Source of the DNA: Phymatolithon calcareum
Lineage: Eukaryota > Rhodophyta > Florideophyceae > Hapalidiales
DNA length: 64,000 bases
Direction of reading: 5' to 3'
Assembly (NCBI GenBank): GCA_977006965.1
Contig: OZ345361.1
Coordinates: 868,001 to 932,000 of the forward strand
The translations under genes and the position numbers were made by a program. Under the pieces are notes generated by a model, which saw only the letters and a program-made list of their open reading frames with translations, was not told where the DNA came from and did not search any database. Below are positions 50,025 through 60,366 of this stretch, piece by piece. Position 1 is the first letter of the stretch, and each line of letters opens with the position of its first letter.

Positions 50025-51165
50025 TAGCTTTTAAAAAAGCCCCACAGACTTTCGAAGATATGGGCGAGGCTTCCTCTGATGCTACCTACCTTTGTGCAGC
50101 TCACGAAACGCCCACTAGAATCGCGGACGGCAAAACTCAGGATTCAAAGTAATCCTATCTCAGTCCTCTACAGGATTGCTGGTGCTTGGACTCAACCGCT
50201 TTTTGCCTTGCCTTATACGAATCAATACAGGCCTCCTTCGTTCTCCATGCGTTCTATAAGTGTCTTACTAAATAGTAAGAGCTCATATAACGCCTTTTCT
50301 GCTTCTAGTCGTTTTTCTCCTTCTAGGTCGTGCCCTGCTAGCGTGCTTTCAAGGGTCTCCATATGCTCTCTGGCTCTTGTGCCGAATTCTTCAGTCATAC
50401 TTGTTGTTGACACCTGTGGGAATCTTCCGCAGGCATACTGCAGTGCGAGTTATCTGTGATTCACCTTGGGGAACTTGAGTATTGCTGGCAATTCACTTGT
50501 CTTATCGTATGGAATCTTCCTTTCTAGGCGGTCTCCTTCCATTGCCAGAAATTTAGATCGAAGTGTTTGTGAAGACTGGTTTGTTTGGATATACTTTCTG
50601 CTTCACCAAAGAGCTCTCCGGTTTCCATCGCGGCGATATCTTTCCTTGTGTACTGCAATTCATGGTTGTTTCTGCTTTCAAGAACTTCATTTGGATACAT
50701 ACGTTCCTTCTCCTTGTTCCTTCTCAACATTTTGAAGGCCAAGATTTCTCGACGATGTGGAGCCGTCTGGATCCGGCACAGGAGACGGAGCCTGTCCGTC
50801 CTTCCTCGGGCCAGTGGCCCGAATACTTGATTGAAGAATGTTGCTTCTACTTCCTTGACGGCATTTTGTACGTCTTCTGACCAGGGCGTTAAGTGTATTG
50901 CGTGCTCCCAGAGTGGCTGTACTAGCGCCTTGTATATCTGAATACACTTCTGTATACTTAAACATTTCTTGAGCACTCCCAGTGTACGCAATTCGTACAC
51001 GACCGTCCTTGCTTTCTTTAGTCGTTGCACCGTTAGCGTATCTGTGACTCCTCCGGGGTCTAGGGATACTCCAAGATATTTGACCTCCGGAAAGTGTGCT
51101 AGAACCATATTTGCGAGCTTGAATATCTTGCCCAATGTTTCCTCTGGTTCGAGGACTTCGCTTGT
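50025..51165 (-). mobile_element. 5'-truncated family-A-like LINE
   Basis: The minus strand 50524-51135 reads FKLANMVLAHFPEVKYLGVS, QIYKALVQPLWEHAIHLTPW, FFNQVFGPLARGRTDRLRLL, then a frameshift before the C-terminus (50222-50413: AREHMETLESTLAGHDLEG). 3' stem AAGCCT ... GGGCTT at 50038-50082, then an A-rich tail. Homology to the left-edge element stops near 51165 at ACTTCGCTT. No clear TSD. Confidence 0.82.
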
Positions 51166-51634
51166 CTGCTCTTCCCACGTGAACTTGCTCTAAAGTTGCT
51201 TTTGTAACATTCTGTTTTGCGGCCTTGACAAGTTTGTCTGCCAAGGACCCTGCACGTGAGGCGACATTGGGACGTGGCAGCTTCAAAAGACCCCAGTCCT
51301 CTCGCGTTAGGCAGAGTGCTTCTCGCGGCTCAACGACGAAATACTCAACAGATGCATGAATCCTTTTCCGGTGAACCACGGTGCTCAAGTGCCATTCAAA
51401 TCGGCCGAGGTCTTTCCATTTTCGGATGGAGATCTTGCCACCTACAGATCGGCATGGTTGCGATAGATTCTCGATGACCGGGGTCGGGTTTGCAATGCAG
51501 GCGTCGGTGCGTCGCCAGAGATCTTTCGTAGGGGAACTTCCTGCGGCAATCGGCTTCCACGACTTCCTCCAATGTTGGCGTAACTCTCTTTGCTTTCCGA
51601 ATGTGTTGCACTAAACTCTTGTTGGATGCCATAA
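51166..51634 (-). pseudogene. Unidentified coding relic (possible zinc-finger or LINE-related)
   Basis: Two minus-strand frames look protein-like. One gives SLVQHIRKAKR and CRRKFPYERSLATHRRLHC, resembling C2H2 fingers with missing ligands. The other gives STVVHRKRIHASVEYFVVEP and REDWGLLKLPRPNV. They cannot be joined without a frame change. The family-4 LINE was inserted at 51635-51648, so the upstream part of this gene should lie beyond 55101. Confidence 0.3.
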
Positions 51635-51873
51635 ATAGGCCTCCTTCTTTTTTTGCAACTGTTTAGTTGTTTATTTGAAAGCCCTAATTAATACTCCTAA
51701 GACTGTACGGGAGCAGCATTTCGTAATTTGTTCATTCTAGTATATCGCCTGGTCCCTAATAGAGGGACTCGTCGTTTTCCATATTATCAATTATGGTGAC
51801 GCTGTAGAGTAGTATGGAGTCTAATGCCTTTTCTGTTCTTATCCTTTCTCCGGAGTCCAGTTCACACTTTGTT

Positions 51874-53068
51874 AGTCAAGCGAAAGTTCCGCCTAGCTGA
51901 TGCGGAACTTCACGAAACAAGACGTCTGGAATACCTTGGAACTACCATCGACAGCGTACAGAAATTGAGTTTGAGTGCAAGAGACTTACAGGAGCTCTTG
52001 TTGGGAGAGAATTACGAATCAAGAACGTTTTGAGCAGCCAGATGACTATAGCGTAGAGATTATGCAAGAGCTGCCCCGTTACTCCAAGGTGAGGCTTTGG
52101 GAGCTCTCAAAAATAAAATCATCAAATATCCCCATCGACAACAAGGGAGTAACTGAGCACGCAACGTTAAACAGAGTCAGGAAAGCGAAAGGCGTCATTC
52201 TGGGCCTCCAGGATATAGGAATGAACGCCAGGGGCCTAACCACAACGAAGAATATTGCAACCTACAAGACACTCGTGCAATGCAGGTGGGAGTACGCCTT
52301 ACACCTTACCCCATGGACGAGATCCATCCAAGCGCAAATCGACCAGGCAGAAGGGCTGTTCTACTCCCTTATTGTAGGGCGCTTCGCATTCCGCCTGCAG
52401 AACCGAATGAGAGCACTATGCAAAGTCGTGCCACCTGAAATAAGAAGGGCGAAATTAGGGGAACACTTCGCCCTTCGCCTGATGAAAGCGAAACAAGAAA
52501 TCGAGGAAAAGCCTGATTATGAAGGCAAAGCCGAAGAACTACGGTACGCAGAGAGAGATATTATGTACCTGACACAGCACGACCTCTTAGCTGAACAGGC
52601 TGACAGAGCTGCAAGCGGAATGGTCACCCCGAAGGAGGAGAGAAATCGCCTCTCTCAAGCACGGTAACAAGAAGAGGAAGGCCTAAGACGAAGAATCCCC
52701 GTGGACGTGACAGAGCCCGCAAACCCGGTTATGCTACTAAAATCGCGAAAACATCGACAGCTGGGCGTGAAATGGTTCTTCGGACGCTTTCCCCAACGCG
52801 CACCCACGTCCTACGTAGAGAACTTTGGGAAGCTGGCGGAGAAGAGCCTGGACACACTGCAAGAAAACCTCACAAGACCAAGACTAACCGCAACAGCTGA
52901 GGAGGAAACGATGCAGGCAATGAACAAATTATTGGAGTTAGAGATTATAAGAGATGAGTGCATGAGGACACTTTATTGGAAAGGAAGCATAGCACACGGG
53001 AAGCTGCTCTGGTGTCGGAACTACTGGCGTTGAGGGCTTCTAAATTAAAAAACTTACAATTTCCCCAT
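51874..53068 (+). mobile_element. Family-B LINE copy nested in family 4
   Basis: ACTTTGTT flanks at 51866-51873 and 53069-53076. The plus strand reads KRKFRLADAELHETRRLEYL, then (after a nested insertion) DNKGVTEHATLNRVRKAKGV, YKTLVQCRWEYALHLTPW, a stop at 52666, KHRQLGVKWFFGRFPQRAP, and the 3' end AAGCTGCTCTGG ... GAGGGCTTC, TTACAATTTCCCC. Related to 22191-24541 but diverged. Confidence 0.85.
51954..52131 (+). mobile_element. 178-bp D-family LINE 3' end nested in the family-B copy
   Basis: CCATCGACA flanks at 51945-51953 and 52132-52140. The insert begins at GTACAGAAATTGAG, within the last 30 codons of ORF2, and runs to AATCATCAAATATCC. Removing it restores the family-B frame across TTIDS/IDNKG. 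Confidence 0.92.
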
Positions 53069-53125
53069 ACTTTGTTTGGTTTTTACGTATGGTCTCCATG
53101 TGGCGCTCTGCTGCCGTTCCGAATG

Positions 53126-54022
53126 GGATATTTGATGATTTTATTTTTGAGAGCTCCCAAAGCCTCGCCTTGGAGTAACGGGGCAGCTCTTGCATAATCT
53201 CTACGCTAAAGTCATCTGGCTGCTCAAAACGTTCTTGATTCGTAATTCTCTCCCAACAAGAGCTCCTGTGAGTCTCTTGCACTCAAACTCAATTTCTGTA
53301 CTCATCTTCGATGACGCTAGAGTACGTTGTAAGGCGACTAGTTCGATCACCGCGGTAATCCCACAGTAAGCACCCAACACTGATTTCCTCCAAAGGGGTG
53401 CTCGCAGGGATCGGAACAATGCCATTGCAAGCGATTGGAGAAAAAGATACAATACCCAATGCGGAGGGCGTCTCACACGGCGATGCAATGCGAATTGCAA
53501 TACTGGTAGTCGTAGAAATCCTAATTGCAATGATCTCGGGCGATGAATATCATTTAATGGTCATGTAAAGCATAAAACACTACAACAGAAACAGCCACAC
53601 ATTCACGCCAGGTTGCAAATGAGCAGCCAGCAAGGTACAATATGATAAGGGTTTGCCTTACATATGCTGTTATCACGTGGAATCGACAGTGACGTTGTAA
53701 GAAAATAGCCAGCACGGTATAATCAAGGAAAGTATGCCTTACATGTACTGTTGCCGGGATGTCGACGATTCGTGGTCAGCTGGCGCACGACTGGTACGTA
53801 GTTAGGGTACCTAAATTAGTGTAGCCACTTCAGCAATTGGTATTGAAATCACCAAAGATGGCGCAATGCAACTTGCAATGCTGCAGAATGACCCAATCTT
53901 CCATTTCAATTGAGGATTGCATTTCATTGCAATGTCAATCCATTTTAACCGACCCTTGGGTGCTCGGTTGAATGTCAACCTTAGGCACCTTAAACGTGTT
54001 GTTCTTTCTCCTATGTAAAGGA
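53126..54022 (-). mobile_element. D-family LINE 3' end nested in family 4, itself split by a hAT MITE
   Basis: CCGTTCCGAATG flanks at 53114-53125 and 54023-54034. The LINE parts are 53126-53396 (3' end, C-terminus) and 53967-54022 (VLYIGERTTRLRCLRLTFNRAP region). Joined across the MITE they are collinear with 44211-44540. Confidence 0.93.
53405..53958. mobile_element. 554-bp hAT-type MITE
   Basis: GGTGCTCG is duplicated at 53397-53404 and 53959-53966. Termini CAGGGATCGG and, inverted, CAAGGGTCGG. Many ATTGCAAT motifs near the ends, as in the hAT elements at 12602 and 59119. Non-coding. Confidence 0.88.
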
Positions 54023-54098
54023 CCGTTCCGAATGTATTCGATATTAGCGTCGTGCTCACCCCTTCCGCTTGCGTATTTTATGGCCAGCTGTCGATGTC

Positions 54099-55087
54099 TC
54101 ACCTTGGTACACCTGAAGATGGCCGGGATCTCATCCGGTTTGTCGTACGGTATTTTCCTCTTTCTTCTTGCTTCGAGCCTCGTGCCTTCTTTTGCGACCA
54201 GTATTCGTCGGAGTTGGCCTGGAGATTTCCCTTCCTGCATATGTTTGAAGGGGCCGCGAACTGTTCTTGTTGCAGCATCGCTGCAATATCGCGACTTGCC
54301 CACTGTACTTCTTTGAAGTTTCGCTCTTCCCTTGGCTTGGATAGGATAGTCGGCTTCCTTCCCTTTCCTCGTAGCAGCATCCTCAGCGCTAATATTTCTC
54401 TCCTGTGTTCTGGCGGTTGGATCCTGATCATAAGCCGGAGCCGCTCGATCCTTCCACTTGCCGTACCACCGAATACTTGGAAGAAGAAGGTTCTTTCTAC
54501 TTCTTTGATAGCTTCTTGCACTTCTGAGATGGATAGCTTATTCCCACCTTGGTTGGATCAGCGACTTGTAGATACGTATGGCTTTCAGGATGTTTCTCCC
54601 CCGAGTGAATACCCCAAGTGGTTTCAGTTGGTGTACCGCTGCTTTGGGGTTTTTTATACGCCTGATTGTGCTTGTGACCGTAAATCCGGTTGATCCTAGA
54701 GATATCCCGAGGTATGAAACTTCAGGTACCTTCGAAAGGGTCTAGTGCGCTAGACGGAATGTGTGGATCTTTGTCTCGATCGACTCCAGCACCTCGCTCT
54801 TACCTTTTCTGGTGTTCCACGTCATTCCTCTCTCTTCGGCCCATTTCGTTGAAATATCGAGCAGGTGCTGCAGCACGTGCGGGGTTTTCGCCAGCAGGAT
54901 CACATCGTCTGCAAATAGAACTGCAGATACGTCTGCTACCTCGCTCGGAACAGCGCTTGTGCGCTCCCCGAACTCGTCCATAAATATGTTATACAGACTT
55001 GGGCTGAGCGGTGACACTTGGGGGACGCCTCTGTCCACTATGAACCAGTTCTTGTTGTTGTCTCTCGCCGTGAGGATCCAGGAGGGC
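54099..55087 (-). pseudogene. Family-4 LINE ORF2 fragment
   Basis: 54742-55087 reads SWILTARDNNKNWFIVDRGV, PQVSPLSPSLYNIFMDEFGE, VLFADDVILLAKTP and MTWNTRKGKSEVLES: the RT core with FADD intact but PQG changed to PQV. 54099-54521 gives FFFQVFGGTASGRIERLRLM and, later, KVRHRQLAIKYASGRG. Frames change between these parts. Sister of 36354-36788. Confidence 0.82.
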
Positions 55088-55101
55088 ATAGGCCTCCTTC
55101 T

Positions 55102-55797
55102 GATCTTGCGGCTGGATGTAAAATATAGAGCCTTTGTTGGTCTTCCTTTGCGTTTTTTTCAGCTGTGCGACATCGTCTCCTTACTCGAGTTTGTCTATCC
55201 GGAGTGTGGGTAAAACACTGACCGCGGCGGTCTTAGGATTGTGCCTACGAAAAATGCGGTCTAGGGTAACGATCAAACAGAGGGGACTTATGACGTTGCT
55301 CTGCATCACATCTCGTTTTCTGAGCACCCTTCAGCGAATATGTTGTCCACTTGGGATTTGCAGGTGCAAATCATGCAGTGCATGTTATGTCTTGTGCCGA
55401 GAGTGTTAGCAAAGTGGTTCTTTCAGTTACAGCGCAATTGTTCTGCAAACAAGATGGAGAGATTGACAGTTCTATCGCCTCAATAGCTCGGACTGCCGCG
55501 AATATTTCGGCTCGAATTATGAACCCACAGCTCCTGTGCTCGTGGCAAGTTCCGACAGTGTTCCTTCGCCGCGTAAGACCAAGAAGCCCGCGCCGCCGAC
55601 CTAGGCAGGTCTGCTTCAGCACATATCGAGCTTGTCACCGTCTTCGTCGCAGATATTGATCCGTACGTTGGAGTCGGTGGTAACCGTCTAGTAAGCGTGC
55701 GTGTCCCCATCGTCGTGCTTTAGTTTCTAATGATATGAACAAGCTCTACCATGCAGTGTTTTTGATTCTCTTCTTAGTTTGTCGACAAGTACAGAAC
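55102..55797. other. Unassigned; possible RNase H-like relic on the minus strand
   Basis: On the minus strand VGGAGFLVLRGEG (near 55590) and, in another frame, IRAEIFAAVRAIEAIELS (near 55490) have the spacing and flavour of the first strands and the Glu helix of an RNase H fold found in some LINEs. Frameshifts and stops intervene. No clear assignment. Confidence 0.25.
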
Positions 55798-55810
55798 TAT
55801 CTCAAGTTGG

Positions 55811-56815
55811 GGATATTTGATGATTTTATTTTTGAGAGCTCCCAAAGCCTCACCTTGGAGTAACGGGGCAGCTCTTGCATAATCTCTACGCTATAGTCAT
55901 CTGGCTGCTCAAAACGTTCTTGATTCGTAATTCTCTCCCAACAAGAGCTCCGGTAAGTCTCTTGCACTCAAACTCAATTTCTGTACTCATCTTCGATGAC
56001 GCTAGAGTACGTTGTAAGGCGACTAGTTCGACCACCGCGGTAATCCCACAGTAAGCACCCAACACTGATTTCCTCCAAAGGGGTGCTCGGTTGAATGTCA
56101 ACCTTAGGCACCTTAAACGTGTTGTTCTTTCTCCTATGTAAAGGATCCCTGGTAGCTTGCCTTCAATAGGAATCTTCATTGACCTGCCTTCTTCTTCCTT
56201 TTCCCATACCTTAATTGTTTCTTCTCTCCTCCTCTTCTTCGTGACAGATCCCTCCTGGGCTTTCTGAAGGGCTTGTCGCAAGTCTTCATACATCTTGAGA
56301 TATTCAATATCCTTCATTGCTTCCTTTACGTCCTCATCTCTTCCAACGTACTCTTCTGTTTCTTCAAGGCGCTTTTTGTGCCTTACCAGGCTTAATGCAA
56401 ACCTTTCTGCTTGATGACGTCTCCTCATCTTTGGTGGTCCCAGTCGGCACAGAACTCGCATTCGGTCCCGGCGGTGTTCGGCATACTTTCCGAAAACATT
56501 CTTGTAGAACAAGCCCTCTGCCGACTCGATTGCCGAGAGCAATCGATTTGTCATTGGAGTAACGTGTAACGCATACTCCCATTTCGGGATGATTAGCGAC
56601 TTAAAGATCCTGATGCACGTCTCCGGTTTGAATCCTCGAACATTCACTCCAAGCTCCCGAAGCTTATGTATGCATCCTGCAGCATTTCGAACTCTTGCTA
56701 AGGCCGTGTCATCCGTAACACCCTTGTTATTCATGCTTACCCCAAGATACGAGAGTCTCCAGGCTTGATATAGTTCTCGTCCCGCCAAGTAAAACGTGTG
56801 CTTCTGAAGTCCTTT
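55811..56815 (-). mobile_element. 5'-truncated D-family LINE, 13-bp TSD
   Basis: TATCTCAAGTTGG flanks at 55798-55810 and 56816-56828. Contains ORF2 from KGLQKHTFYLAG to SSQMTIA with an open frame (55886-56815), and the same 3' end as 44207. A few substitutions separate it from the full-length copy (for example TKKRRREE against TKKTRREE). Confidence 0.96.
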
Positions 56816-58316
56816 TATCTCAAGTTGGAGCAACCTCGCGCAATACTGGCCAACTTTTTCGTGGATTTTTGTTGTGTGAGAACAGAGGACACACCCTAAA
56901 CAGAAAAAGAGAATTACAGTTCAACTCGAACATAGGATCTTGTTTATCGTCGCCCTTGGTATTCACGATTAAACAGGTCTGCAGCTAGGTGGTGGTGCGA
57001 TTCATATGGCTGGCATCGCGAGCGGGGCGCAAAGGCTGCGTCAAATAAAGGACAATGGCACAGCGCGACGCCCGAACCAGCTACATGGGTACAGTCTACA
57101 CGCACGCATATATACTGCACTTACATTTGAGCTGGAAACCGCGGATGGCAGTTCTTGCTCGATTGTGATATTGTGTGTTACGTACAAGATGGCGCTACAA
57201 TAGAAAGGGGGGGTACGATTAAGAGCCAGCAAGAAGTAAGCCTGTGAGGCCACACCGGTAATGATCAAAGATGTGGCGAATCGTCATCAATTACAACACA
57301 GTACTCCTACTTGCGTCGAAGGTAAAAGTACTCGCAATCCTGTACTGTGGCACGCTTGATAATTGATTATCTTCCCGCGTCCACAGAACAAAGATGATAA
57401 CATTTTTGTCAAATCTTGAACACGCGACCTTGGGATTACTGATAGATTGCACTATGAGACCAAATGCGGACCTATCACATCTGAAGTTGACACCATCTGC
57501 AGATGACCAGAGAAAATGGCTGCGCTTCTCGCACCGGTGAGTGTCCGATTTATCATTTCAATGCGGCAACGCTGACCATATAATCGCATTAGAAAGCGTG
57601 GTAAACAGCAAAAAGAACGTCCGAAAACGTTCATCCCCACAAACATCAACCTCCATCGTCCTTCTAGACGTCTCCGCAATGAGCTCCGCGAGATGCACGC
57701 ACCAACGGTGAGGCACCATAAGTTATTCTGCGTTCTTCTTCCCCTGATCAAGCGAGTGATTACACTTAAGATAAACCTCACGCTCGGAGTCCAATCTTAC
57801 ATTCTGATGCTTTCCGTGCTCCTCGATAGCGTTTCAAACGTCTTGTGATTCGAGCACAGCGCGAGCAGAGCTCATCCAGAACTCCGTTTTCTTACACGGA
57901 TCTCTTCCGAAAGCATCTTATCCACCGTCACCGTCGTCGCGCCATTCGCCGTGCAGCAGTGTCAATAATCGACACAAGCATTGTCACTAAGGAGCGCTCA
58001 CGTCAACGCACCGCGTCCGATTCGGGGTTGAATCGAGGCCCCTTGTACACCTTCCCCTTAATTTCGTCGCCATCCGCGCCGTCCGCGCCGTCGTACACGG
58101 CATGCCCTTCCGCCCGTCCGCGTCGTCGCGCGCAGCGCCTTCGCGTGCGCAGCTCTTCCAATCTTGCTCGCCCAACGCACAGGGAATTCCGCGGCGCCGA
58201 TTCTGGCGCGCAAAAAAACGCGCCCTCTGACTGTATCTCACTTCACGTGCATTGCGTGCGCAGGACGATGAGCTCGGGAGATGTAAAACTTTAGAGTGAG
58301 AGACTCTCACTTTAAA

Positions 58317-58450
58317 GCATTTGAAATTGGCGCAAATATGAAACGAATGGGTGGAATACTTGCTTCTATCGTGACACTGTCACAGAGAGTGTCACGATAG
58401 AAGCAAACAAATCCTCGCATTCGTTTCATATTTGCCTCAATTTCAAATGC
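58317..58450. repeat. Foldback inverted repeat, copy 2
   Basis: Counterpart of 6392-6524, with the same arms (GCATTTGAAATTG / CAATTTCAAATGC) and loop region; the 17-bp palindrome precedes it at 58295-58311. One extra A interrupts one arm. Confidence 0.85.
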
Positions 58451-58544
58451 GCGTACATGCGATCTCCCGGATGCCACAATTCTCTTATACCAGCACGCCG
58501 GTATCGTTTTCCCATCGCGGCACGCCGCCCTCCTTCGCAGCGCC

Positions 58545-59138
58545 ATGCATTACAGCCGGCGGTTTGCGTATCGCACGATCACCATCGCGCCACACCCGAT
58601 GCGTGAGCAGCATAGCAGACCCCCCCCTGTGAGCCGGCGGAGCCCTGCATCAATGCGGCACGCGGCAGAAGCATCCCTTCCGGTTGCCAAGGCCTCGACG
58701 GAAGCGGTTCTAAAGCGCCGCGCACGGCAGAGTCTGCGAACGCGGCGCAAGCGTCGCCTGCCGTCCGAGAGCGGAGTATAGCGCGGGCGGGGTTGGAGTG
58801 GGATTCGCTGCGCCGCCTTCACGCTGCGAGTTGTAGAGCTGTTGCGCACCGCTTCCCCCAGTTAGATTCACGATACATCTGTCGTGCCGCCAGTATGGGT
58901 GTACATGGCGCACGTGCGGGCCACAAAAGCGGCGATGGCGAAGCGAGCGCTTGTTCGAAACCGCGCGAAACGACGCGTCAGGGCGGCCGCGGCGCGCGTG
59001 TTGCGGTTGCATGCGAGACGGCGCATAGAATATTCATTCACGGTTACACCAGAGTCGCTCGCCGTGCCGTTTGAGGACATGGTGGAGGATGTGGAATATG
59101 CGCTAAGGGAGGCAGAGCCAGGCTTGGAACCAATTTAA
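58545..59138 (+). pseudogene. Bacterial-type RNase P protein (RnpA-like) relic, copy 2
   Basis: Better preserved than copy 1. In a single frame from ATG 58545: VLKRRARQSLRTRRKRRLPS; stop TAG (58779); GIRCAAFTLRVVELLRTASP; stop TAG (58863); then an open run from 58866 with AMAKRALVRNRAKRRVRAAA and IEYSFTVTPESLAVPFEDMV, EDVEYALREAE. RNRxKRRxR followed by the strand and final helix is the RNase P protein fold. A 5' region rich in Arg/Ser could be an organelle transit peptide. The reading frame ends PGLEPI-stop, which is supplied by a MITE inserted at 59119. The two shared stops could be intronic, but I see no convincing splice pair. Confidence 0.62.
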
Positions 59139-59925
59139 TTGCTGGAATTGCTGAAGGAAAGAGCAATCGTGCAATTCAACTGTTCGTCGCTTCTTCTTTT
59201 CAATTTAAACTGCAATTGGCAATCCCTACTCCAATCGATACTGCAATTCCTACCCTTTACTGCAATTCGTTTACCAATTAGCGAAGCCTAACTCTTCTTT
59301 ATTTCCGTTCACCAGGCACGACTTGAGATGGTTGTAGGGGTTTGTGTAGCCCTTGTTGTGCTCAAAAACGAAACTCCGGTTTTGACTGGAAGGTGCATGT
59401 CTCTCCACCCGGGCACTGAACCACTTGAAAAGTCACATTTGTTCGAACACCGGATCCTCGACGAATATTGACATCGCGAAGTTCTTCGCGGAGCTTCTTC
59501 ATGAGAATTTGGACCACCTCTTTCTTCGACGATTTGAGTGATGGAGGCGATATGGTGAATTTGGCCCTGGCGATAATAACTTAGCAGTCTCTTTGGCTTT
59601 TATAGGAGTACCATCGTACTTCTATGCAGCAGCCACGTTTATCTGATGCAATGTGCTAACATAGACGTATGTTGAAAGTACAAAAGGGGTACGTATTCAA
59701 ATGCATCGAATGCGTAAGAAAACGTAGCTTTTTTCTGATTCAGCATATAAATAGAGAAAAACGTAGCGCAATACGTATCGAAATTGAATCTTCGTGAGAA
59801 ATACACATTGCAATTAGATGCTCATCTTACCTCGCAAATTTCAATCACGAGTCTATTGTACAATTAACTCGAATTGCAATTAATTGCAATTAATTGGAAT
59901 TGCAATCAAATTGGTTCCAAGCCTG
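59119..59925. mobile_element. 807-bp hAT-type MITE, 8-bp TSD
   Basis: GGCAGAGC at 59111-59118 and 59926-59933. Termini CAGGCTTGGAACCAATTT at both ends, extending to 24 bp with one mismatch. A+T-rich, with repeated AATTGCAAT motifs near both ends; no transposase. Absent from duplication copy 1, where the immediate site is deleted. Confidence 0.95.
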
Positions 59926-59934
59926 GGCAGAGCG

Positions 59935-60366
59935 CTACGTGGAGGAATTGGTGTTTCCGCGCTTCTGTCAGAACTGGAAATATCGAACCAGCTCGGCATT
60001 TTCAACCCGCCGCTTAGAGTCACGGGCCGCGGCGCGCACATGATGTAAAAGCGGAAAAGCACCGGCCCAACCCGTTGCAGTGTCGCCGAGCCCATGCATG
60101 AAGATTGTGGCCGCGGATGCTGGTTTTCTACAGTTGCGGATCACACCGGTGCCACCGCCGATCCGCACATCGGTTCGTGTGTAAGACATTCGTAGAGAGG
60201 TTGTTCGAGAGCGCGCGAGAGAAAAAGGGAGACGGAAGGTTGATACCGCTGCGAAGGCTAGGGTGCTCAAGACTGCACAGCCTGTAACTCCACGGGTGAA
60301 TCGAGGCTTTTTGGGGGTGGCGGCGTGTGGCGGGATGGCGGTTGTGCTCGGTCGGCGTTTCCCCAT
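59935..60366 (-). pseudogene. Acyl-protein thioesterase-like 5' part, copy 2
   Basis: Same N-terminal extension and TIFMHGLGDTATGWAGAFP as copy 1. About 20 bp are missing near 60022 relative to copy 1, so the frame shifts before GGLKMPSWFDISSSDRSAET, which reads in another frame (59880-60095). No nucleophile, Asp or His. Truncated where the rnpA-like relic begins. Confidence 0.7.

Larger units (their letters stand above)
51649..55087 (-). mobile_element. Family-4 LINE, 14-bp TSD, carrying two nested LINEs
   Basis: ATAGGCCTCCTTCT at 51635-51648 and 55088-55101 brackets the whole block. Its own sequence survives as 51649-51873, 53069-53125 and 54023-55087; the rest is nested insertions. The C-terminus NTFGTAAERHMETIRKNQTK and the 3' stem AAAGC-type match 20638-21275. 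5'-truncated inside the RT. Confidence 0.9.

Noticed and set aside
53060-53126. Direct joining of the family-B and D-family LINEs as one chimera
   Set aside because: Family-4 sequence with matching TSDs separates them; nesting explains the order.
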